Shown piece by piece: positions 1 to 5,939 of a stretch of 5,939 nt of DNA. A program made the translations under genes and the position numbers. The notes under the pieces were generated by a model, which did not search any database, had not been told where the DNA came from, and worked only from the letters and a program-made list of their open reading frames with translations. The DNA comes from Pseudomonadota bacterium (GTDB lineage Bacteria; Pseudomonadota; Gammaproteobacteria; Burkholderiales; JABEVD01). The stretch spans positions 1 through 5,939 of the forward strand of contig JAJZPK010000153.1 of NCBI GenBank assembly GCA_021811205.1. The letters run 5' to 3'. The stretch's first letter is position 1. The number at the start of each line of letters is the position of its first letter.

Positions 1-985
1 GGGCGGGATGGAAGTCGACAAGTATCACGTTTGCGCCCGCAACCACGCCTTGAGCCGTGACGTGCATCACGTCCAGTATGCCTTCCGGCCCGCTGGCGCG
101 CGAACCCACCGAATGGGAGGGGTCGATGCAGACCGGCATGCGCGTCAATCTTCTCACCACAGGCACGTGGGAAAAATCGACGAAATTCCGGTGCGGATCG
201 CCCATGTTGGTTTTCATTCCCCTGAGCCCGAAAATTACCTTGCGGTTGCCTTCTGAGGCGAGATATTCGGCGGCATTGAGCGATTCGTCCAGAGTGATGC
301 CGAAACCGCGCTTAAGCAGCACGGGGAAACGGCTCTGGCGGCCGACGATCTTCAGCAATTCGAAATTCTGTGTGTTGCGGGTGCCGATCTGGAGCATCAC
401 GCCGGTCGGGTTCCCCGCTTCCTCCAGCGCGTCCACGATTTCTGCCATGTGCGATTCATGCGTGATTTCCATTGCAATCACTTTGATGCCGTATTTTCCT
501 GCAAGCTCGAAGACGTAGGGCAGGCACGTGCTGCCGTGCCCCTGGAAGGAATACGGGCTCGTCCTGGGTTTGTATGCACCCATTCTGGTGCATACCTGGC
601 CGTTTTCCCGCAAGGCCTTCATCATCAATTCGACATGCATCGGGTTATCCACGGCGCACAATCCGGCGAACACGTTCAGATTGTCCTGCCCGAAGCGCAC
701 GCCGTTGTATTCGAAATGGCTGGGCCTGTGGTCATCCTTGTGCCTGCCAAGTACCCGGTATTCTTCGGAAACCCTGACAGCGCTTTCCACGCACGGCAGG
801 TTTTTCATGTCATCCAGGTCGAGCGTCTGGGTATTGCCGATCAGATAGATCTCGGTCAGAACCTGTTCCGCGCCTTTTTCGGTGTGGATGCGGGTGGTGA
901 TGCCGGACAGGTTGGCCAGATGCGCGGTCAGCTGCCTGAATTCAGGACTGTCCTCTTTCGTGTCTTGATTCAGTATGAGGATCAT
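1..985 (-). CDS. 3-deoxy-7-phosphoheptulonate (DAHP) synthase, type I-beta-like, C-terminus cut by window edge
   Basis: Predicted to condense phosphoenolpyruvate with erythrose-4-phosphate to DAHP, the first step of the shikimate pathway, in the cytoplasm. The frame is open for 328 residues from ATG at 985 to the window edge and has no stop, so a C-terminal tail is missing. Residues 1 to about 75 look like the ferredoxin-like N-terminal domain of type I-beta enzymes (MILILNQD start). The barrel follows, with RMGAYKPRTSPYSFQG (134-149), QIGTRNTQNFELLK (199-212), PVLLKRG (221-227), the GLRGMKT segment (253-259), DPSHSVG (288-294) and VDFHP (323-327). Family metal-ligand positions appear to be C110, H291, D324 and possibly D288. 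Several motifs differ from the common family form: AGLC instead of AGPC, RMGAY instead of RGGAF, and VDFHP instead of VEVHP. It starts 7 bp after the small exported-protein gene and has no strong ribosome binding site, so it probably depends on upstream translation. KDO-8-phosphate synthase, a fold relative, is less likely because of the N-terminal domain and the KPRTSPYSFQG motif. Confidence 0.85.
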   Translation of the reverse strand, partial: MILILNQDTKEDSPEFRQLTAHLANLSGITTRIHTEKGAEQVLTEIYLIGNTQTLDLDDMKNLPCVESAVRVSEEYRVLGRHKDDHRPSHFEYNGVRFGQDNLNVFAGLCAVDNPMHVELMMKALRENGQVCTRMGAYKPRTSPYSFQGHGSTCLPYVFELAGKYGIKVIAMEITHESHMAEIVDALEEAGNPTGVMLQIGTRNTQNFELLKIVGRQSRFPVLLKRGFGITLDESLNAAEYLASEGNRKVIFGLRGMKTNMGDPHRNFVDFSHVPVVRRLTRMPVCIDPSHSVGSRASGPEGILDVMHVTAQGVVAGANVILVDFHPA

Positions 986-992
986 GATGGGC

Positions 993-1313
993 TCAATGCT
1001 TTAGGTTTTCGATCGACAGGCCGGATGAAAGATCGGTGGCATCCTGGATTCTGGCTGGAGAGATCGCGAGCGAAATCAGCCAGGCGCGCAACTCATCTGC
1101 GTGAAGCGCGCTGTCGACATCTTTCCCGTGATGGATGATGATGTCCGATCGGGAATCGGCAAGATAGGTGTCGATACAGGGCTTGATCTCCTTGAGGGAG
1201 AGCAGCCTCTTCCCTGATCTTGGCCAGTCCCACAACGACGGCGGTATCACGCAGGCTGCATGGAGTGCGCTGCTCATCGTCATCAAGAGAAGGAATGCGG
1301 CGGTTCTTTTCAT
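993..1313 (-). CDS. Small predicted exported protein, 106 residues, coupled to yhdP
   Basis: I do not recognise a named family. The N-terminus is a clear Sec-type signal: MKR, a hydrophobic run (residues 4-17), then LHAAC. Cleavage near A19 or A20 would leave a mature protein of about 86 residues, predicted periplasmic. The segment HAAC lacks the usual Leu at -3 of a lipobox, so a lipoprotein is possible but not favoured. The mature part has two cysteines (C21, C46), which could form a disulfide. Residues 57-89, with DIIIHH, a charged loop, ADELRAWLISLAI and SPARI, resemble the strand-helix-strand of OmpA-like peptidoglycan-binding domains, where a GHTD-type strand is followed by a helix and a GV.ARI strand. 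This is an eye-level resemblance only, and the domain would be truncated. The ATG overlaps the yhdP stop in an ATGA, with GAAGG (1325-1321) 7 nt upstream, so the gene is probably translated by coupling with yhdP. The start is supported by the signal peptide and this ribosome binding site. Confidence 0.72.
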   Translation of the reverse strand: MKRTAAFLLLMTMSSALHAACVIPPSLWDWPRSGKRLLSLKEIKPCIDTYLADSRSDIIIHHGKDVDSALHADELRAWLISLAISPARIQDATDLSSGLSIENLKH

Positions 1314-4300
1314 TCATGGACCTTCGTTACAATGGGATCGATCCAGCTTCCCGTAACATTGTATTCGTAGGAGGCGAGTTGGTCGAGCGGATCCTGCAGC
1401 ACCTTCCCCACCACCCAGGTGGCAATGCCGACTACTGGTCCGCCGAGCAGAGAGCTGGCGATGGAGACGCTGCTGCCGATCTGTGGTCTCACGACGATAT
1501 TCAGATCCTGAGTTTCCTTGTCAAGATCGATGCTGCCCTTCATGCCGACTTCGGCTGCCGGCCCTACGATCCTGAGGTCATTCGTGCGTGCGATTCCGTC
1601 AGATATGTTCAGGCTGCTCGATATATCGTCGAACACGAAGCCTTTGCTGAAGATGTCCCTGAAATCCAGGGTGATCCGCCTGGGCAGGGCCTGCAGGCTC
1701 AAGATGCCGAGAAACTTGCCTATTCCGGGGTCGATCTTGTTGAATTGTCCGTGTCTTGCCTTCAGGACGATATTGCCGTTCAGGCTAGCATAATTGATCG
1801 ATTGCGGGCTGCCTGCCCAGGATAACGTTCCTTCCATGCTGCCTCTGCCGCGCATGATGTTGTCCGGATAGCCGAAGCGAACCAGGAATTTCCCGATTCT
1901 CGACACATCGAGCTTGACGTTGATGTTCGTTCTGGGGTGGATGGCCCATCCCTGCCAGATTCCGTCGGCAGTGAGCACGCTGTCGGAGTTGCTGATGCGC
2001 AGTTTCTGGATCTTCCAGTCATTGCCCTGCTGGACTGCGACGAGTTCCAGTCGGCCGGCATGCTTGTTTTTCATGACGAAACTGTCGGCCGTGACGTCGA
2101 GTGCGGGAAGGTTGCGATTCGATGCTTTCGCCAAAGCAGCCTTGGGCTCGACGGCTTCCTTTTCGTATGGAATGATCAGCTTCCTGAGTTTCGCAACCAG
2201 CCTTCCCTTGCCTACCGGAATCCAGGTTGCGCTGCCTTCGATATCGTTTCCGGAAAGATTGGCCTGCCAGTTTCCCCCTGTCTGTTTCGCTGAGATGTAC
2301 AGTTGGCCGAATTGCTTGCCGAGAAAGACAAGCGAGTCGATGTCGAGGTCGATGCCAGAGAGCGATAGGGGGGGCTGCCCGCTGCCCATCTCGTCAAGAA
2401 TGTCGCGCCATCTGTCCACATCCAGGGATTTCAGAGAGCCGACGAGCCAGATGCCTGGCGCTTCGGGAAGCGCTATGCGCGCATCATCGTTGAGCTGTAT
2501 CGTCCCGCGGTCTATGCGTGCGAAGCCCCCTTCGGTGCCGCCTGAAAATTCGGCCGTCAGGATTTTTCCAAGGGAGACGGACAGGACGTCTTCATCCTGG
2601 AGCGTTTTCCTTTCGAGTCTGAAAGGCAGCGAGTCGGCGACTTTCTTGCCGAAAGGATAAGGCAGGTCCGACGAGATGCCCTGCAAGCTTGAAGCGATCT
2701 GGATTGAAGTCTTCTTGCCGACGGAAATCATGCCTTGCCAGGCCGAACTGCCATGGAAGTGGCGGGCGAAGGCCGAGGCGATATGGTCCGGATTGATCCT
2801 GCCCGCAGCAGTGATCTTCATGCTGCCGTTTTCTCCCGTCGAGGCATTGATCAGGGCAGGTCCACCGAGTATCGTTGCGCTGATGGCTTTCGCATCCAGA
2901 GAAGATTCGGAAAATTTCAATGTGCCGTCGAGATTGGCGATGTCCGGCATGAAGGAGGTCGTCACCTTGTTGCCCATGAACTGATAGGTGCCGGAGACTT
3001 TCGTGTTTTCCACCTTGTCGAGTGGAATGCCGAGCTTGAGCTTCACCTCGCCGCTGCCTGCTGCATCCATGCCGGAGGTGAATCCGTTGATGTAATGCGT
3101 CACCGGAGAGCGCTCGATGAATTTCAGGAACGCTTCGGTCGGCCCAACGGCTTCGCCATCGATATCGAGCAGCGGGTGATCAAGGTCAGGGATAAGTGCG
3201 CGGACCGAAGTGAGTTTCGCGCCGAGGATGTCGGCTTGATGTGATGTGATGTCCATCATCGCACCCTTGAAGAGAATGTCGGCTGAAACCGAAGTCATCT
3301 CCGGCCATCCCGGCGCATAGCGCAAGGTAGCATCTCTGGCATGGATGGATGTCAGGAAAATTCCTTTCCCATTGGTAAAGGGAAAGTCATCGATCGCCCC
3401 CTTGAGTCTGAATTTGACGTCGTTCGAGTTGCCGCCGACGATCGCGTTCCTGACCCAGTCACGCGCATCCTGGGCCACGACGAGCGGAAGATAGCGCCAG
3501 ACATGATTGGCTTCGGCCCTTGAGAGTTTTCCAGTCAGGTCTGCGAGTCGGCTCGCAGCATTGTAGGTGCCGAAGGCGTTGCCGGTGAAATCGGCGTTCG
3601 AGAAAGAGATGTTGTCGAACGACACGGCAAGGCCCTTGTCGTCATGATGCCATTTTGCCTGCGCAGTCAGCATGTCCAGGCTGATGGGCAGGGCGAATAC
3701 CTTGGGAAGGGAAAATTGCGTTTGCCTTGAATCAATGCTGAAGCTGCCGCCTTTCTCGTCGCCGTCGACACGGCCGCTGAAATTCTTGAAGGCGTTTCCT
3801 GAATAGTTGAATCCCAGCTTCGTGAAGTTGCCCTTGATGCTGTAATGTTCGGGAAGCTGATCAGCCTCCGTTTTGTGCTTCGACTGCCACGGAAGCAGGG
3901 CGGAAGCGGGAGCGGTTCCCGCCCATTTGATCTGCAGATCGCTGACGTTGCCTTGCGGCGCAAGCGTCGTGAGCATTTCGCGGATTTTGGACGGCATGGG
4001 GAAATGCTCGGAGAGCTTCGCCAGCATGGCGAGATCGAGAAAATTGACGGACATTTCCCCTTCCATGGGGCTGATATCATGCGCCGGGACGGCGCGCAAT
4101 TCGAATTCGGTGGGCTTGATTCGCTCCCCCTCCATGGTTTCGAGCGAGAGATTTTGAGTATGTATGGCGAAACCGCCGTCCTGGGCCTGCCAATTGATCC
4201 GGCCGCGCAGCCTTTTCATGTCGATTTCGGGCAGATTGTTGCCGAATTTTGCGTGCACATCGGACAAGACCAGATCGGCCGTAAAAGCTTCAGGCTGTAC

Positions 4301-5107
4301 GTGAGAAAAGTCGAGCCATACGCGCATGGCGCCATTTCCCCCGAGAAGCTGTTCAGGGGAAGGGAGCCAGCTCTTGAGCTTTTCCGTGTTCGCATAGTCT
4401 ATCTGGGCATATAGTTTGCCTCGCCAGGAATCGAAATCGTTCAGGGATTTGCCGTAAAGATTGCCCCGTATGTCGAGCGGTGACGAAAGTTCGGCAGGCG
4501 GTGAGGCGTGCAGTCCGAAAAGATGGTGCTCACCGGAATTGACGAGCGCGAAATCGACTGCCTTGATCGTCAGCTGCGGCGCGCCCGATTTTTCATCTTG
4601 CCATTCAATGAGTCCATTATTGATCAGCACCTTGCTCTGATGCAGCAGCCAGTCCGACAAGCTCTGGTTGGATGGCCCCTGGTTGACCGGGATTCCAGCG
4701 ACATAGATCACGCCATTTTTGTCACGATGCATGGCCAGGCTGGGATGGTCGATTTCGATCGATGAGAAACGTATTTCTCCAGTGAGAAAGGTCATCCAGG
4801 AAAGGTTGTTCGCTATCCTGTCCAGCGATAGCGCAACTCGTCCAGAGCGGTCAAATATCCTGATATCGCGCATGACGAGATGGGGGTGGATGCCCATCCA
4901 GTTCGCGCTGATCCTGCCGATGGCGATGCGTTCTCCGATCGCATGACTGACGGCAGCTTCGATCCTGGGTCGGTAGTTTTCGATGTTCGGAAGGAGCCAG
5001 TAGCGCAGGGTCAGGATCGTGATTGCGACAACGAAGAATGCGGTAATCGTCAATCCCGCGATCAGGCGGACTGTCCAGCGGTGTGTCAGGATCAGGTATT
5101 TCAGCAA
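1310..5107 (-). CDS. yhdP: YhdP family AsmA-like envelope protein (TIGR02099 type)
   Basis: A 1265-residue protein, almost exactly the size of E. coli YhdP. In E. coli, YhdP is an inner-membrane-anchored AsmA-like protein that, with TamB and YdbH, supports phospholipid transport to the outer membrane; that role is inferred here from family. One N-terminal membrane segment lies at about residues 15-37, followed by RYWLLPNIENYRP (35-47), typical of the family. The rest is predicted periplasmic and rich in alternating beta-strand sequence, as expected for a long groove. Family landmarks are RISANWMGIHPHL (65-77), the YLPL...WVRNAIVGG...FPF region (539-577), SPVTHYINGF (667-676), and a C-terminal AsmA-type block with GKFLGILSLQALPRRI (1130-1145), a DIFSKGF segment (1151-1157) and LLGGPVVGIATWVVGKVL (1220-1237), ending near GSWIDP. 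The start is TTG: the next upstream in-frame stop is at 5152-5150 and no in-frame ATG or GTG lies between. Only AAGA (5120-5117) is a weak ribosome binding site candidate. It is first in an apparent three-gene minus-strand operon and divergent from glnE. No frameshift is seen inside the gene. Confidence 0.95.
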   Translation of the reverse strand: MLKYLILTHRWTVRLIAGLTITAFFVVAITILTLRYWLLPNIENYRPRIEAAVSHAIGERIAIGRISANWMGIHPHLVMRDIRIFDRSGRVALSLDRIANNLSWMTFLTGEIRFSSIEIDHPSLAMHRDKNGVIYVAGIPVNQGPSNQSLSDWLLHQSKVLINNGLIEWQDEKSGAPQLTIKAVDFALVNSGEHHLFGLHASPPAELSSPLDIRGNLYGKSLNDFDSWRGKLYAQIDYANTEKLKSWLPSPEQLLGGNGAMRVWLDFSHVQPEAFTADLVLSDVHAKFGNNLPEIDMKRLRGRINWQAQDGGFAIHTQNLSLETMEGERIKPTEFELRAVPAHDISPMEGEMSVNFLDLAMLAKLSEHFPMPSKIREMLTTLAPQGNVSDLQIKWAGTAPASALLPWQSKHKTEADQLPEHYSIKGNFTKLGFNYSGNAFKNFSGRVDGDEKGGSFSIDSRQTQFSLPKVFALPISLDMLTAQAKWHHDDKGLAVSFDNISFSNADFTGNAFGTYNAASRLADLTGKLSRAEANHVWRYLPLVVAQDARDWVRNAIVGGNSNDVKFRLKGAIDDFPFTNGKGIFLTSIHARDATLRYAPGWPEMTSVSADILFKGAMMDITSHQADILGAKLTSVRALIPDLDHPLLDIDGEAVGPTEAFLKFIERSPVTHYINGFTSGMDAAGSGEVKLKLGIPLDKVENTKVSGTYQFMGNKVTTSFMPDIANLDGTLKFSESSLDAKAISATILGGPALINASTGENGSMKITAAGRINPDHIASAFARHFHGSSAWQGMISVGKKTSIQIASSLQGISSDLPYPFGKKVADSLPFRLERKTLQDEDVLSVSLGKILTAEFSGGTEGGFARIDRGTIQLNDDARIALPEAPGIWLVGSLKSLDVDRWRDILDEMGSGQPPLSLSGIDLDIDSLVFLGKQFGQLYISAKQTGGNWQANLSGNDIEGSATWIPVGKGRLVAKLRKLIIPYEKEAVEPKAALAKASNRNLPALDVTADSFVMKNKHAGRLELVAVQQGNDWKIQKLRISNSDSVLTADGIWQGWAIHPRTNINVKLDVSRIGKFLVRFGYPDNIMRGRGSMEGTLSWAGSPQSINYASLNGNIVLKARHGQFNKIDPGIGKFLGILSLQALPRRITLDFRDIFSKGFVFDDISSSLNISDGIARTNDLRIVGPAAEVGMKGSIDLDKETQDLNIVVRPQIGSSVSIASSLLGGPVVGIATWVVGKVLQDPLDQLASYEYNVTGSWIDPIVTKVHE
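1321..1325 (-). promoter_or_regulatory. Ribosome binding site for the small exported protein
   Basis: GAAGG lies inside the last codons of yhdP, 7 nt upstream of the ATG at 1313. It supports that start over the out-of-frame ATG at 1317. Confidence 0.55.
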
Positions 5108-5133
5108 GGCATGCGATCTTGAAAAGGATTCAT
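5101..5133 (-). other. Possible 10-codon leader ORF overlapping the yhdP start
   Basis: ATG at 5133 begins a short frame reading MNPFQDRMPC, ending in TGA at 5103-5101. The TGA lies just inside yhdP, so the stop overlaps the second and third yhdP codons in another frame. It could pass ribosomes to the weak TTG start of yhdP. It has only a weak upstream purine stretch (GAAGAA before ATG) and may be chance. An alternative reading is that a sequence error or real indel here hides an ATG start for yhdP. Confidence 0.25.
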
Positions 5134-5176
5134 GGTTCTTCGATGGGCGTCACGAGAGCAAGTTCATCTCGTCCGC

Positions 5177-5206
5177 TTGAACCTCGGGTTGCGATGCGGA
5201 TACACT
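5177..5206 (+). promoter_or_regulatory. Candidate sigma70-type promoter for glnE
   Basis: TTGAAC (5177-5182) and TACACT (5201-5206) match the -35 and -10 consensus at 4 of 6 positions each, with an 18-bp spacer. The expected transcript start is near 5213, giving a leader of about 26 nt before the glnE ATG. This is a consensus match by eye and nothing confirms activity. Confidence 0.4.
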
Positions 5207-5208
5207 GA

Positions 5209-5237
5209 ATTTTAGCGTTTTATTGGGACAATGGATA
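5209..5237 (-). promoter_or_regulatory. Candidate promoter for the yhdP operon
   Basis: On the minus strand TAAAAT (5214-5209) matches a -10 box at 5 of 6 positions. The hexamer 17 bp upstream, TATCCA (5237-5232), is a poor -35, so the site would need an activator or be weak. Expected start is near 5202, leaving a leader of roughly 95 nt before the TTG. The -10 box sits 2 bp from the candidate glnE -10. Confidence 0.25.
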
Positions 5238-5238
5238 T

Positions 5239-5939
5239 ATGTCGAACGTACTCGAGCGTGCCGAGCAGTACAGCCGCTATGTCGAAAGACTTGCGGAGCA
5301 CTGCAAACATTCCTGCCTTTTCGAAAAGCCTTTCGGTCGAGAAGAGATGACCTCTTTCCTGGGCGAGGCTTTTGATGAGGCCATGCTCAATCGCAATCTC
5401 AGGGAGTTGAGGAAAGCGGTGATGCTGCGCACGATCGGACGGGATCTTTCTGGACTTGCCGACATGGGAGAAGTCGTCACGACAATGTCCGATCTTGCCG
5501 AAATTTCGATAGCGCATGCCCTCGCCCTGCACGAGTCATGGATGACCGAGCGTTATGGCGTGCCCGTCGGTGAATCGAGCGGGACGCCGCAGCGTCTCCA
5601 TGTCGTGGGCATGGGCAAGCTGGGCGGACGAGAACTCAATGCTTCTTCGGACATCGATCTCGTTTTCGTCTATCCGGAGGACGGGGAGACCGCGCACGGC
5701 ATGAGCTGTCAGGAATATTTTTCAAAACTCGGCAAGCGCCTGATTTCCAGCCTGCAGGACATAACGCCTGATGGATTCGTGTTCAGGGTCGATATGCGTC
5801 TGAGGCCTTATGGAGAAAGCGGCTCACTGTCTTCCAGCTTCGCCATGCTGGAAGAGTATTTCCTGACCCAGGGAAGGGAATGGGAACGCTATGCCTGGAT
5901 CAAGGGAAGGGTTGTGACAGGCAACCGCATCGAAGAACT
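5239..5939 (+). CDS. glnE: Glutamine synthetase adenylyltransferase/adenylyl-removing enzyme, N-terminal part, cut by window edge
   Basis: GlnE adenylylates glutamine synthetase to lower its activity and removes the AMP again, under control of PII proteins and glutamine; it is cytoplasmic. Only residues 1-233 of an expected 900 or more are present, and the frame is open to the right edge. This part covers the start of the N-terminal, adenylyl-removing half. The nucleotidyltransferase motif GMGKLGGRELN...DIDLVF (124-143) carries D138 and D140, which correspond to the catalytic aspartates of the family. It is followed by DGFVFRVDMRLRPYGESG (178-195) and QGREWERYAWIKGR (211-224), all typical of GlnE. 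The ATG at 5239 is chosen because an in-frame stop lies at 5206-5208 and no other in-frame ATG intervenes; GGGA (5225-5228) is a modest ribosome binding site 10 nt upstream. The lead-in before the motif is about 35 residues shorter than in E. coli, judged from memory of that protein. It is divergent from yhdP. Confidence 0.95.
   Translation, partial: MSNVLERAEQYSRYVERLAEHCKHSCLFEKPFGREEMTSFLGEAFDEAMLNRNLRELRKAVMLRTIGRDLSGLADMGEVVTTMSDLAEISIAHALALHESWMTERYGVPVGESSGTPQRLHVVGMGKLGGRELNASSDIDLVFVYPEDGETAHGMSCQEYFSKLGKRLISSLQDITPDGFVFRVDMRLRPYGESGSLSSSFAMLEEYFLTQGREWERYAWIKGRVVTGNRIEE

Larger units (their letters stand above)
5108..5238. promoter_or_regulatory. Divergent yhdP/glnE intergenic region
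   Basis: This 131-bp gap between the yhdP and glnE starts is the only non-coding stretch of note and must carry the promoters for both directions unless they lie inside the genes. No rho-independent terminator, tRNA, strong hairpin or tandem repeat is visible. Specific promoter candidates are listed separately. Confidence 0.7.

Noticed and set aside
449..1138. A 229-codon plus-strand open frame
   Set aside because: It lies antisense across the DAHP-synthase gene and the small exported-protein gene, both of which have recognisable protein features. Its translation shows no family motif.
1093..1317. Alternative 74-codon minus-strand frame with ATG at 1317
   Set aside because: It overlaps the exported-protein gene out of frame, lacks a signal peptide or any motif, and the GAAGG spacing fits the ATG at 1313 better.
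1220..1825. A 201-codon plus-strand open frame over the yhdP 3' end
   Set aside because: It is antisense to the well-conserved YhdP C-terminus and looks like a codon-bias shadow. The same holds for the plus-strand frames at 1914-2660, 2735-3244 and 3845-4414.
5172..5200. Short inverted repeat TCCGC/GCGGA in the glnE promoter region
   Set aside because: The arms are only 5 bp with 19 bp between them and do not extend, so it is expected by chance.
5231..5350. Upstream ATG at 5231 as a start near glnE
   Set aside because: It is out of frame with glnE and stops after about 39 codons without any recognisable feature.
5212..5532. A 106-codon minus-strand open frame inside glnE
   Set aside because: It is antisense to the glnE 5' end, whose translation carries clear family motifs; no ribosome binding site or motif supports it.

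Overview
The window looks like ordinary chromosomal DNA from a Gram-negative proteobacterium, most likely a betaproteobacterium. The evidence is a YhdP-type inner/outer-membrane bridging protein, a GlnE of the proteobacterial type, and a yhdP-glnE divergent pair of the kind common in betaproteobacteria. The family assignments rest on reading translations by eye, and the taxonomic placement is inference. Coding density is very high: the only non-coding stretch of any size is about 130 bp.

Layout. On the minus strand, read right to left, there are three close-packed genes. First is yhdP (5107 to 1310), a complete AsmA-like protein of 1265 residues. It overlaps by 4 bp (ATGA) a small predicted exported protein of 106 residues (1313 to 993). 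After a 7-bp gap comes a DAHP-synthase-family gene (985 to the left edge), which lacks its C-terminus because the window ends. On the plus strand, glnE starts at 5239 and runs off the right edge; only its first 233 residues are present, including the first nucleotidyltransferase active-site motif. The gap from 5108 to 5238 must hold the promoters of both directions.

How the genes relate. YhdP is an envelope protein (phospholipid traffic to the outer membrane in E. coli). The small exported protein is translationally coupled to it and may act in the same compartment. The DAHP-synthase homologue would feed aromatic amino acid synthesis and has no obvious link to the envelope, so it is probably just co-transcribed. 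GlnE controls glutamine synthetase by adenylylation and deadenylylation and belongs to nitrogen control.

There is no sign of mobile elements, CRISPR arrays, RNA genes or phage genes. The points most worth a second look are the small coupled exported protein, the divergent active-site motifs of the DAHP-synthase homologue, and the yhdP start region (TTG start overlapped by a 10-codon upstream ORF, with candidate promoters nearly back to back). I did not find convincing evidence of a new multi-gene system.
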